Assembly (NCBI GenBank): GCA_964030785.1
Contig: OZ034966.1
Span: 769,501 to 833,500 of the forward strand
Source: Siderastrea siderea
Lineage: Eukaryota; Cnidaria; Anthozoa; Scleractinia; Rhizangiidae
Reading direction: 5' to 3'
Length of the DNA: 64,000 nucleotides
In this document: piece after piece, positions 48,752 to 58,600 of the stretch
Layout: every line of letters starts with the position of its first letter
Position numbering within the stretch: position 1 is the first letter of the stretch
Notes under the pieces: generated by a model
The model's database searches: none
What the model was told of the DNA's origin: nothing
Seen by the model: the letters and a program-made list of their open reading frames with translations, nothing else
Program-made: the position numbers and the translations under genes

Positions 48752-49403
48752 ATGAAGATTCCAAATTATGACCCAGGTTCTTCCGAGAGTGACTACAGGC
48801 AAGGTCACCGTTGTATGCCAGCAGATGTTTTTCGGATGTTAATTTGTGGACCCAGTAATTCTGGTAAAACAAACACATTACTGCATATGCTTTATGAGTT
48901 GTTACAGTATGATAAAATTTACCTATTTTCAAAGAACCTGCACCAGAACAAATACCAGGATCTTTTGCAGGAGTTTGCTGAAAAAAATCAACCCCCACCC
49001 CACGGTTGGTTATGAGGTTATCGAGGCCTATGGTGATGAAATCATTCCACTCGAAGAGCTTCCGGTGGACACCCAAAAAATAGTTGTTTTTGACGATCTT
49101 GTTTGTGAAAGCAACCAAAACAGCATAATTAACTATTTCATCAACGGGCGGCACAGAAACTGCTGCGTTATTTACCTCACTCAAACTTTTTACAAGGTGC
49201 CGAAAAACATCCGTGATAACTGCAGCCATTTTTGTATTTTCAGATTTCTTCCAAGAGAAAACAAACGAATTGCAGACGAGATAGGTGTGGATTATGACGC
49301 TTTAGATCGCGCCACCGATAAAAAATATTCTTTCTTTTACTATGACAAACCCCAGAAATTAATGAAAAAAATTTTGATGAAGATATATAATGGGCTATAT
49401 TAA
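48752..49403 (+). pseudogene. FtsK/HerA packaging ATPase, element 2, frame-broken
   Basis: Walker A (GPSNSGKTN) lies in the first frame, which ends at 49,015. Walker B (KIVVFDDL) and the NCCVIYLTQTFY strand lie in the frame that ends at 49,403. The break is at a run of C and A near 48,985-49,005. Its end overlaps the fibre start by 14 bp. Confidence 0.85.
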
Positions 49404-51213
49404 CAGTCAAATAGGTGGAACAAGCCAAACTACGATGAGTGGAAGTGGAAAAGTTGGTCCTCCTGGCCCAGGGGGTCCTCCTGGCCCCGAGGGTCCTCCT
49501 GGACCGAAGGGTGATAAAGGCCCTGGAGGACCACAGGGTCCTAATGGTCCAAGAGGTGAAAAAGGGCCCGCTGGACCACAAGGTCAGGAGGGGGCACAAG
49601 GACCACGGGGTTTAAAAGGCGATAAGGGCGACAAGGGCGATAAAGGTGATCGTGGCACTCAGGGTAGTGCCAGCGGTTCTGCTAATATTGACATGGAAAA
49701 TAAGTACGATATTTTGCGATTAAAAAGCAACCCTTATCCTGTCCACGGTGATCTGACAAAGGTAATTAACTATCAGGACACGAGAAATATCTTTCTTTCG
49801 AAAAAGGAAGGCGGAAAAATGGAAGCAAGCATTGACATGAACAATAATACAATCTATAACGTAAAAGACCCAGTACAGGCAGATCAAGCCACAAACAAAA
49901 AGTATGTCGATAATCAGCTTGCGAAAAAACTGGATAAAGAAGCTGATATTGATATGAAAAATCAATCAATTATCAATCTTAATCTTCCTTCAAACCAAAG
50001 ACACGCCCCATGTGTCGAGTTTGTTAACTACAGAATTGATGACATGACACAAAAAAAGTTTATCAAACTTGATGGCACTAACAGTATGACTGGAGACTTG
50101 AATTTAAACAATAATAAAATTGTTAACTTACAAACCGATTACAAAGATTCGAAATGCGCAGTTAATGTTGATTTCATGGAAAATGAAATAACAACTATGA
50201 GAGATCTTGTCACTCAAAAAATTCATGAATCCCAGATCATTAACTCGGGTCAAAAAAGAGACGCCTTCAGATACTTGATGGAAGACACTGATGAATCTTC
50301 AAGTGAAAACAATATCGAGGTTTTGGGCATCACAGATTTTTCTGATTCTCCACATCAAATAAATAAAACTTACTCTCTCAAACTCTTGTTTGAAAAAGGC
50401 TCACCCTACCAGTACCAGTCGCGCCTCGGTTTTAACTTATATAAACTTCCAGTCGGTTATTACACAATGGTCGTTGAATGGTTTCCGCCGGAAATGAATG
50501 AGTTGAGTGTAACACCCCAAGCTACGACGATTTCAATTTCTAATTATGCAACAAAAACCTTCGAGAAGTACACCAAAACAGTTATCAATTTTCACAGATG
50601 GGGTAGCTCACCCCCACAATTTCTTTATCTCGATCTGCACGGTACAGTCAGTAATCCATCATTTTTAACAATTGGTCATTTAATTGTCTATGGTGTTAAA
50701 GAAACAATTTCAAATGTTGGCCCAAGTGTCTATGACACCGCTTTTGTAATTGAAAACGGAAAAATGGTGATGCAAACAGATCTTTCTTTAAACGGACACC
50801 AACTACGCTCTTCCATTCACCACATAAACGGTTTTTTAAATTCGACAAAAGGGGACAAAAATTTTGTTTTAAATGGTGCCGAAGTAATTTCATTGCCGGG
50901 TGAAGCGGTTTTGAAAAATATTGATATATATTGTACGCGTCCAATCACTTCTTCAGATTCTCATGACACTGTACATAGACACAAAAAAATATCTTTAAAA
51001 CTCAAAACAGCTTTACGGAATTTTTTCACTGGAACTCTAAGCTCTTCAAATATTTTTACCTCAGAAAAAAGTGAGTGGTATCAGACGATAAACCCAAATT
51101 CTTTCCAAATGCCTTCGTCCGGGATTTTGGCTTTTGAACTAAATATGAATGATGATATTTGGAAAAGTTACAACGCAATTATACTTCGTATCGAGTATCA
51201 AACAAGTGCGTGA
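49390..51213 (+). CDS. collagen-like fibre, element 2
   Basis: The intact 607-aa fibre has a longer G-X-Y tract than element 1 (about residues 18-95, beginning KVGPPGPGG). The same shaft repeats and C-terminal head follow. From the final [14 protein letters not shown] units onward the sequence is nearly identical to the element 1 fibre, at DNA level too. Identity continues about 20 bp past the stop and then ends. The surrounding genes are much more diverged, so this gene was exchanged as a module. Confidence 0.88.
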   Translation: MGYINSQIGGTSQTTMSGSGKVGPPGPGGPPGPEGPPGPKGDKGPGGPQGPNGPRGEKGPAGPQGQEGAQGPRGLKGDKGDKGDKGDRGTQGSASGSANIDMENKYDILRLKSNPYPVHGDLTKVINYQDTRNIFLSKKEGGKMEASIDMNNNTIYNVKDPVQADQATNKKYVDNQLAKKLDKEADIDMKNQSIINLNLPSNQRHAPCVEFVNYRIDDMTQKKFIKLDGTNSMTGDLNLNNNKIVNLQTDYKDSKCAVNVDFMENEITTMRDLVTQKIHESQIINSGQKRDAFRYLMEDTDESSSENNIEVLGITDFSDSPHQINKTYSLKLLFEKGSPYQYQSRLGFNLYKLPVGYYTMVVEWFPPEMNELSVTPQATTISISNYATKTFEKYTKTVINFHRWGSSPPQFLYLDLHGTVSNPSFLTIGHLIVYGVKETISNVGPSVYDTAFVIENGKMVMQTDLSLNGHQLRSSIHHINGFLNSTKGDKNFVLNGAEVISLPGEAVLKNIDIYCTRPITSSDSHDTVHRHKKISLKLKTALRNFFTGTLSSSNIFTSEKSEWYQTINPNSFQMPSSGILAFELNMNDDIWKSYNAIILRIEYQTSA

Positions 51214-51251
51214 TAACTTTCCACAAAAAATTTTATATATAATATACCACA

Positions 51252-51736
51252 ATGCGAGACATTTTCGAATTCAACCATATCGACCAAACACTTTCCAAAG
51301 AGAAAATTAAAATTCTGAAAGATTTGTATGGTTTTTACCATAAGAAACATTATGGATATGAAAAGTTGCACTGCGGTTTTCGAAGAAAAAATTTGTTTGT
51401 AATCTTTCAGCTGGTAAGTTAATAATTAGTGCCGCAGTAGCCGGAGGAATAACACTGAACCCTACTGTCATGGCAACTTTAACTGGTGTTGGTCTTATTT
51501 TGAAAGCAGTGGCAAGCCTTAAGAAATACGATAAGGAAATAGAACAAGCAAATTTTGCCCGTATCGAATACCAAAAACTACTTGTTGAGATTCGCTTTTA
51601 CCTCAGGGGCGAAGCTTTCGACGAGAAGGTCTTTCTTGATAGATTGAAAATGATAGATAATTTCGTCACTGATCATTGTATGGAAATTCCGCTATCTGTT
51701 CAAAGAAAGTATGATAAAAAGTTCACTCAATTATAG
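51252..51736 (+). pseudogene. conserved Polinton membrane protein, element 2, frame-broken
   Basis: The first frame (MRDIFEFNHID...LYGFYHKKHYG) breaks at an AAAAAATTTG run near 51,395. The second frame carries the hydrophobic AAVAGGITLNP core and the charged C-terminus ending KKFTQL. It is homologous to 16,399-16,887. Confidence 0.75.
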
Positions 51737-51766
51737 ATTTTCAAAGTAATTATATACGCCAACAAA

Positions 51767-51931
51767 ATGATTGCACTTTTTGCAACTATTTGTTATTGGT
51801 TTTTTGAGCTTCTCACTCCTCCTGATATTAGACAAATACGATACATTACTCGTGAGTGTGTTTCAAAAATAATGTTACCAACTCGTGATGAAGATGGCTT
51901 CCCCATTTCCGGCCAAGATGTGGTTCCATAA
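51767..51931 (+). CDS. possible 54-aa protein with N-terminal hydrophobic segment
   Basis: The frame starts MIALFATICYWFFELLTPP and ends GQDVVP; an AT-rich leader (ATTATATACG) lies upstream. It may be a small signal-anchored protein. No relative is seen in element 1. Confidence 0.4.
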   Translation: MIALFATICYWFFELLTPPDIRQIRYITRECVSKIMLPTRDEDGFPISGQDVVP

Positions 51932-51990
51932 TAAAACAGATAAATTTACATACCACGCTTCAATGCATTAAAAACATAGCCGGTGGTCGC

Positions 51991-52016
51991 GGGACTTTCC
52001 CTTGGAAATGAGTCAT
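51991..52016 (+). promoter_or_regulatory. composite kB and AP-1 site, element 2
   Basis: GGGACTTTCCC, two bases, then GGAAATGAGTCAT: the same composite with the same spacing as in the 85-bp repeats of element 1, within otherwise unrelated sequence. Confidence 0.65.
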
Positions 52017-52143
52017 CACATTGTCAAAGTTATGTAAGTAGAATCATCTAGAACGACCAATATGCTAGAAACATTAAACGAAAAAAATAAAGAGCAGCTA
52101 TATGTGTATGAACAATTAAAAAAACAATGAAATTAAGAATAAA

Positions 52144-52332
52144 ATGGAACCGCATGTAATAAAATGTCTTCTAACGCAAATGTGTGAATTCTTAAAACAA
52201 ACAAATCAAGAAGAAGATTTTATAAAAATGTTGAAAAAAAACTTAGAAAATGAAGAACCGACTGAAGAGGAAATATGTTTGGTTAAGCTTACTCTTGAAC
52301 AGTTGCGAAATTTGTCCGATGAGCTTGCTTAA
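52144..52332 (+). CDS. possible 62-aa acidic helical protein
   Basis: The frame starts MEPHVIKCLLTQMCEFLKQT and is rich in Glu and Leu, ending NLSDELA. No family is recognised. It is preceded by an AT-rich leader. Confidence 0.4.
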   Translation: MEPHVIKCLLTQMCEFLKQTNQEEDFIKMLKKNLENEEPTEEEICLVKLTLEQLRNLSDELA

Positions 52333-52502
52333 AAAAGAAGCGAAAAAAAAATAAACTGTAAGCTTCTCAACAAAGAAGCTGACCTATAAAAATCCTAATA
52401 TAGCAATGAACCCGAGAAACATCCAGTTCAACTCTGTAACGAACATTCTTGATCTTTCGAACATGACTTCACATCTAAATCTGTTTTTCTTTCATCATTG
52501 CC

Positions 52503-52524
52503 GGGACTTTCCCGAAATGTATCA
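52503..52524 (+). promoter_or_regulatory. second kB site with degraded AP-1 half, element 2
   Basis: GGGACTTTCCC is followed by GAAATGTATCA, which resembles GAAATGAGTCA with two changes. It looks like a decayed copy of the composite at 51,991. Confidence 0.45.
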
Positions 52525-52693
52525 CCCGCCGTTTTCACAAAGCCACAACTGGTCGTAACTGGTTGTAACTGAACGTAAGGCGGTCGCGACTATAAAAACT
52601 TACATCACCCCATTTTATATCATTTGGAAACAAACATGGAATGGAACGACTCTTGCGATTTGAATTTTCTTAGGCATTGAAAACCACTGATCA

Positions 52694-52786
52694 ATGTTCA
52701 CAAACTTCAGGCATCTCAACGAGGAGCAGAAGGCAATGCTTCAAATGTATATCAACTTTCATGATGAAATGAAAACATTTTCTTGA
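52694..52786 (+). CDS. possible 30-aa fragment related to the membrane protein N-terminus
   Basis: The frame encodes FRHLNEEQKAMLQMYINFHD, similar in spacing to the first helix of the membrane proteins of both elements. It may be a truncated paralogue. Confidence 0.3.
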   Translation: MFTNFRHLNEEQKAMLQMYINFHDEMKTFS

Positions 52787-52972
52787 AAACTTCCTTTACA
52801 AAAGAGAAGCTGAAGGATCGCTGGTTGCAAGTGTGTACTTCAAAAAACCTACATCAAGTCTCGCAACTCCGTAACGTTTTGGAAGTGCCTGATACCAATC
52901 CTATTGGCAACAAATCGTTCAAACACGAAAAAACTGTGTCTGGTTCGCGGTTTCTAAGGAGATATTTTTAGC

Positions 52973-53395
52973 GCATCGACTTACGCCGTAAGCCGTTAAT
53001 TATTCATTAGCTTTCAGTGTAATCACTTCACATCGGCTTACGCCGTAAGCCGTCAATAATTCATTAGCTTTCAGTGTAATCACTTCACATCGGCTTACGC
53101 CGTAAGCTGTTAATTATTCATTAGCTTTCAGTGTAATCACTTCACATCGGCTTACGCCGTAAGCCGTTAATTGTTCATTAGCTTTCAGTGTATCAGATAT
53201 TTTTAACACATCGGGAAACGGCGTAAGCCATTAATTATTCATTAGCTTTCAATGTAATCAGATATTTTTAACACATCGGCTTACGGCGTAAGCCATTAAT
53301 TCTTCATTTGCTTTCAGTGTAATCAGATATTTTTAACACATCGGCTTACGGCGTAAGCCATTAATTATTCATTTGCTTTCAGTGTAATCAGATAC
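52973..53395. repeat. array of seven palindrome-bearing repeats
   Basis: Units of about 57-65 bp each carry the dyad GGCTTACGcCGTAAGCC or its variant with G at the centre, followed by TTAATTATTCATTAGC and TTTCAGTGTAATCA. The first four units have C at the centre and the last three have G. The palindromes suggest a protein-binding iteron array: origin, enhancer or partition-like site. Confidence 0.85.
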
Positions 53396-53559
53396 AATAA
53401 AAATCCTTATTAAAATATGTATATTCATTGTGTCCTGTTTTCTCCTTTGCTTTTTTATGTTTATCTAATTTTCTTTTTTTTGTGCGCTGGGTGGTTTAAT
53501 TTTTGGTCGAGCAGAAAAGTACATGCTATTAAACAAATGTATACCAATTGTATCTCACA

Positions 53560-53936
53560 ATGGATGTCTACACAGATCAACACACGATCTCACAAGATTT
53601 CCCATCAAAAAATAAAATATTAATTGATGAACCAGATTTCTCTGACAAAGAAGAATGGCCAACAGAAGAATATTTTGAAATTGTTGAAATTTTCAAATGG
53701 AGAGATATTTCTGATGGAATATATAGAATAAAAAACGTTACACACCGAAAAGGTAAATTTGGGGATTCAGCTATTTTACCTTTAAATACAAAAGATAGTG
53801 ATGATTTTCGTGTATGGGCCCCAAAACGTCTTGTTGAAGATCTTATATATTATCCTTATCGATTTGTTAAAAAAAATGGGTGTAGAAATGTCTGATGAAG
53901 GAAATGAATATTTTGTTTATAGATTAAAAAAATAAA
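53560..53936 (+). pseudogene. unknown 110-residue protein, apparently frame-broken at its end
   Basis: The start ATG at 53,560 gives MDVYTDQHTISQD. The body has IYRIKNVTHRKGKFGDSAIL and FRVWAPKRLVEDL, a beta-rich pattern seen in small nucleic-acid-binding proteins, but I do not recognise the family. After an A8 run near 53,870 the alternative frame continues for about 20 residues (SDEGNEYFVYRLKK) to a stop near 53,935. That end looks more natural. Confidence 0.5.
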
Positions 53937-54296
53937 TTAATGATTATGATAATCTTCTTCAAACATATCAGTGCAAAACTTAATTAGGGTTAAATCAATT
54001 ATATCGGGGACAGAAATGGTTATTTCATGTAAGATTTCTTCTTGTTTATAACAAGGGTAACAACACCCTCCCTGACAACAGTGCATATAGGCTACACACA
54101 CTAGAATATGTACAAGCTGCTGCCTTTCAGGACAGAAAGGTTAAATTAAAAGCTCATTGTGAACTTGGTTCCAACCCAAAGCCTCTCGCTCTTTCAGTTT
54201 TATGGTGAGGTAATGTTTGTAAATTATCTCACGTAACTCTGGTTGTAGGTTTTGTATTGCTTCCGTAATCTGACAGTTGTTGAACCCGGCAGCCAT
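53937..54296 (-). pseudogene. paralogue of the 54,392-54,775 gene, with a nonsense codon
   Basis: The start at 54,296 (MAAGFNNCQ) leads to WNQVHNELLI followed by TAA, where the sister gene has a Gln codon. The same frame then continues PFCPERQQLVHI and a Cys-rich CCYPC segment, to a stop near 53,937. Confidence 0.65.
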
Positions 54297-54391
54297 CTTT
54301 GACTCACAAATATTTAATCTATTATAATTTTTGTGTGTGTGTTCGGTTATGTTTCGTTTTTTTTTTTTTTTAAATTGGTGGTTGGTACTCT

Positions 54392-54775
54392 TCATAAAAG
54401 CACACCGAGGTCAACCAATTCCTTAAAGTCGTTATATGCGCTGTGCCAGTCGTAAGTATCAGAGCAAATCTTTAATAAAGGTATATTCTCGATCGGAGGA
54501 GTGTACAACAGTTTATGTTTGATTCCTTGCTCAAAACAGGGATAACAAAGCCCTTCCCAGCGGCAGTCTATATAATCTAAGCATATTATTATACGCACAA
54601 GTTGCTGCCTGTTATGACAGAAAGGTTGTTTTAATAACTCATTGTGTGCCTCTTTCCATTTAGCTGTTTTTCGCACAGCAGGAGCGTCCTCTGCAAGTGA
54701 TTGCTCTAAAGCTTGTAACGTTGCTCGATCTAGTTCTTTCAAAAGCTCTTCAATGTTTATGTTAAGCATAGACAT
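54392..54775 (-). CDS. unknown Cys-containing protein of the element 2 right arm
   Basis: This intact 127-aa protein has W..AHNELL.QPFC..RQQLV and C.Y..C...G.CYPCF..G. The regularly spaced Cys residues suggest a zinc site. A broken tandem paralogue lies directly downstream. I do not recognise the family, and there is no counterpart in element 1. Confidence 0.6.
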   Translation of the reverse strand: MSMLNINIEELLKELDRATLQALEQSLAEDAPAVRKTAKWKEAHNELLKQPFCHNRQQLVRIIICLDYIDCRWEGLCYPCFEQGIKHKLLYTPPIENIPLLKICSDTYDWHSAYNDFKELVDLGVLL

Positions 54776-54865
54776 TACAACTTATATAATAAAGATGTGT
54801 AATTCTTTAATTAATTTTTTTATGCTGGGCGGTTTATTTCGGTTAAGTAGTATATCAAGGATTTA

Positions 54866-54892
54866 ACAAATGCTACCTGATTGTCAGCGGGC
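54866..54892. repeat. partial internal copy of the TIR terminus
   Basis: CAAATGCTACCTGATTGTCA closely matches the TIR sequence CAAATACTACCTGATTGTCA, 300 bp inside the right TIR. Confidence 0.6.
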
Positions 54893-55055
54893 TCATTTTT
54901 TTCGCACTTTTTGAAATGTCTACTCTTTCATTAGCGCCAGTAAAGTTTTAGAATTTTTTTCCCATTTTTCACCGCCAATACAAATGTTTTTTACGCCCTT
55001 TAAAAAAGCATTTTTTCTTCTTCATCAGAAAAATAATTGTCCAAAAAGCTTGTTA

Positions 55056-55205
55056 TTATTTTTTTGGTTTCACACCTTTTTCAAATTCTTCTTCATAATA
55101 ATCAGCGAAATCTTCAACATTTTTCTCTTTGACTGTTTCGTCAAAATCAAAACCAATGTTTGTGGAAGCAATACCAACGAATTCTCGCGCCATGATATTC
55201 GCCAT
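55056..55205 (-). CDS. possible 49-aa acidic protein starting inside the right TIR
   Basis: ATGGCGAATATC begins at the inner end of the right TIR and gives a frame with NIGFDFDETVKEKNVEDFAD and a Lys-rich end. The start context is the same TIR sequence that precedes the polB start at the other end. Confidence 0.45.
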   Translation of the reverse strand: MANIMAREFVGIASTNIGFDFDETVKEKNVEDFADYYEEEFEKGVKPKK

Positions 55206-55449
55206 CGGGGAAGGAGATACATAATATATTGCGTTTGTTCAATTGGTATTTTTTTTCCGAGAAGGTATCAAACGAGTAGTAATAAAAGCGTCAAACAAAT
55301 ACTACCTGATTGTCAGTGGTTTATTTAAGAATTTTAAAACTACCACCAATAACATGCGACGCAGGAGCTTGTTATTGGTGGGAGCTTTAAAATTATTAAA
55401 TAAACCTCTCACAATCAGGTGGTATTCGGTTTGACGCTTTTATTACTAG
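55201..55449 (-). repeat. right TIR of element 2, itself a hairpin
   Basis: Reverse complement of 37,891-38,141, with the same nested inverted repeat in its outer 175 bp. The outermost bases CTAGTAATAAAAG differ slightly from AGTAGTAATAAAAG at the left end. Confidence 0.95.
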
Positions 55450-55455
55450 TAGCTG
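55450..55455. repeat. target-site duplication of element 2, right copy
   Basis: TAGCTG, identical to 37,885-37,890. Confidence 0.9.
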
Positions 55456-58004
55456 GGAGCTGTCCTAAAACAAAACAGGCGCAAAACCATCAATTTCACT
55501 CAGTCTTTTGCACATTCACTACACGTACGCGACTTGGTAACCACACAACCTCCAGGTTTTATTACCAGGTTACTAAGATGGGCAAGATAGCACAAAAAGC
55601 CTCTAAACGTATCCTAAAAGTTACAAGGTTTGTTAAAATTTAAACGTTTCGACAGCTAAGCTTCGAATTTCGGACCTGCTTTGCCTAACACTCGTAAACG
55701 TTTACCTAACGTTTCACTCGTTCGGTAAGATAAATAGAAGACTTCATTTTGTTCTTTAGATTTGATTTACGATAATGGGCTTAAAGCTTGCAGCAAATAC
55801 CCAGCAGTCGCTTAGCTATTAAAGCTATTAAGATCCTTCACAGTCTTAAGCTCTACTGCCAGGGTCAGGGTGATATAGGTGAAGAAAGAGTAAACCGTCT
55901 AACTCTGATTGATTCAGTAAGGAATCTGGGCGACTGAAATGTGCCGTGGGCTTGTAGATTTTTGAAGATCACTTGCCCGGTGGCTAGTGACTCAACTCAA
56001 CATATATCGAACCCTGCTAATGTCGTCGAATTTTGTCTGAGAGAAACAAAACTGCCACTATAATATGTGAATGTAGCCGACATAACACAATGAAATGAAG
56101 ACTTTCGTCCGTAGGTGCCGTGGCTTTTACTTTTAATAGAAACCTAACCAAGCCCTATGGCTGCTCTCCATCGGATTTGTTTTTTAATTCTCTCACCCAT
56201 TCGTTACTACGAGTAGCGCCAACATATAGAAACATTTGAAGGTACACCCTCAAATGTAATAAAGAACGGAATCAGTAAGAATAAACAAAGGAGAGAAAGA
56301 ACAACAGGGAGGAACTTCAAATGGTTTAAAAAATCCGGGAAGAAACGAGGTTGAAATTCAGCTTTAAAATGAGACAAAACAGGATACGATACTTTCCCAA
56401 CACCAATTTAAAATTTTGAGAACGCAGTCAAATAATACTGTTGAGAAACCGAATCCGCAACTCGCAACTCGCAACTCGCAACTCGCAACTCGCAACTCGC
56501 AACTCGCAACTCGCAACTCGCAACTCCACAACTCGCAGATTACCCAGTCCCATTTTATGTCAATAGTATATGGTAGGCATGGAATTAACCTTTTTGCGGG
56601 GAATATCATTAATTTTCGGGGGAATACATTAACGTCAGTGTCGTCAAAGGCTATTGTCGGTATATATCTTATGATTAAAATGTCACATTAGGGTGTACCA
56701 AGGCGAGGAATACATTATCTTCGATAACACCTTAGGCTTCTCTTTTTCATGATTCAAAGTCACTGAGCCGCGACATAATTACGCAAGCTTCCGTTCTTCC
56801 TGCTTTCATTACCTGCTGCAGACAAGCGTTGTTCTCAACAGCTAAATTATGAATGTTTATGTATCCCCCCCAAAAAAAAATTGTTTCCCCTCTTGCATAA
56901 TTTTATTTTCCCTCTTCCTCCTGCACAATTTTATTTCATCTTCTCCTACTCCTCCACCACCACTGCCAACACCACGACCACCACCTGCACCACAATTCTA
57001 TTTTCACCACCTCCTCCACCGCCACCGCCATAATGGTATTGTCTTCACAACCTCCACCCCCTCCAACAATGGAATTGTGGTGGTGGTGGTGGCGGCGATG
57101 GAGGAGGAGAGAGGTCAGGAGAGGGAGGAGATAAAACAAAATTGTGGAGGAGGAGGCATTACACAGCACAATTTAGCTGCTGAGAATCAATAAACCGAAT
57201 TTTTTTATTTGTTTAAGAATAATACTTGTCTGCAGTGGGTAATGAGTGTGGGAAGACGAGAAGAGTGTGTAATTACGTCACGGTTCACTGACTTTGAATC
57301 ATAAATACGAATGGCCCATGACGTCATCAACCTTAATGTCGTCCTCTTCAAATTAATGAGATTCCTCCGCAAAAATAGCTAAGTTCCTTCCCTCCTATAC
57401 TACTAACGTCTCGTGGTCAGCCAACACACAGACAATATGCTGTCGTTATCGTTGCTGAGGGTCACCTTCAGTAACGAAAGAACTGACTGAGGATTCAGTG
57501 ACTTCGAATCATGAATATGAAGAGCCTTTGGTGTCATCGAAGACAATGTATTCCTCATCTTGGTATACGCTAATTAGAATCCACTGCATTTTATTCAAGT
57601 GATACCAACAGCAGCCCATGACATTATCGACGTTAATGTAATTCTCTGCAAATTAACGAGATCCCCCCGCAGAAAGAGGTAATTCCCTCCCTCCTATACT
57701 AGTAATGTCTTTTGATCAGCCAACAGACAGACAATAATCTGTCGTTATTATTACCGAGGGGCCACCTTCAACTGATTGAGAATTAAATATCCAAACAGAT
57801 TTCCCAGGGAAACCCGGATAGCAACTGATTGCATTTCAATTGTTTTAAACCAATGGAAATCAAGGCTAATCACCTTTGGGAGCACGTGACAGGCAAGAGT
57901 TTGCTCCTACTTTGCATAAATACAATACAACTAGGTGATGGAGCCCCCCACCCCCCCCCCCCCCCACCCGCATCCATTACTTTAAGTATATTGTTTTTTC
58001 ACAG
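55456..58004. other. right part of the 22-kb gene B intron
   Basis: It contains a second 7-bp satellite (CTCGCAA)n at 56,456-56,526. A GT/CA-rich foldback lies at about 56,900-57,155 (CCACCA and GGTGGT tracts, ends AATTTTATTT). A diverged tandem duplication of about 170 bp lies at 57,310-57,480 and 57,608-57,780 (TCCCTCCTATACTA, CAGCCAACA.ACAGACAAT). No exon is seen. Confidence 0.6.
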
Positions 58005-58600
58005 GTACTTAATCAAAGCAGGGGATAACAACCTGTCCACAAACGAAATATCGGAACAGGAGATTGTACCAGAAAAAATTTTCATCCATCATGAGTACAA
58101 TTACGCTTCCTCTGTTGACTTTGACATAGCTCTTGTCACACTCAGCCACAACGTAGATCTTAACAGGTTTGTACAAACAGTGTGTCTCCCGGAAAAGGAT
58201 GAAGGAGATTTGGCGGTTCCTACGACCGACGGTATCGTTGCAGGGTGGGGAGTAACGCGAGCTTTACGACATGGAGAGTTACCCAAACGTGATGATATAT
58301 CCAAAGTCCTTCGTCACTCTGTTTTCACCATTCAAAAAGACCAGGTTTGTTTGAACAAAACGGTACTTCATTACAACTCAACGATGACATTTTGTGCGGG
58401 GGATGGTAAAGGAGGAAGTGACACATGTCAAGGAGACAGTGGAGGAGCTTTTGTTCGTGAGGTAAGAAGAGGAAGCAAATTGCAATGGGTTGCAACTGGT
58501 ATTGTCAGCTGGGGAGAGGGATGCGCCCAGAAGGATAAGTATGGATACTACACCAGAGTGTATCCATTTATCGATTGGATAAAGAAAACTATGGAAGAAC
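58005..58600 (+). CDS. gene B exon: catalytic Asp and Ser of the serine protease
   Basis: The exon begins in phase 2, matching the donor at 36,042, and ends in phase 1. It encodes the DFDIALV block with the catalytic Asp, AGWG, and DTCQGDSGGAF with the catalytic Ser, then GIVSWGEGCA and the C-terminal YPFIDWIKKTM helix of S1 peptidases. The residue six before the active Ser is Asp (SDTCQGDSGG), which fits trypsin-like specificity. Confidence 0.93.

Larger units (their letters stand above)
37891..55449. mobile_element. Polinton/Maverick (adintovirus-like) element 2, partly decayed
   Basis: The 17,559-bp element has TIRs of about 250 bp and a perfect 6-bp TSD, inserted in a gene B intron. It shares with element 1 the whole virion block in the same order. 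It differs in polymerase type and orientation, integrase type and the right arm. Breaks occur in polB, integrase, the zinc-ribbon gene, protease, pVI-like, penton, PPxY, ATPase and membrane-protein genes. MCP, fibre and the PLA2 unit are intact. Several breaks lie at homopolymer runs, so assembly error must be considered for those. Confidence 0.95.

Noticed and set aside
48752..49403. Programmed frameshift in the element 2 ATPase
   Set aside because: The shift needed is +1 (or -2) at a C/A run, no slippery heptamer and stem is evident, and the element 1 ATPase is one frame. It is more likely a mutation or assembly error.
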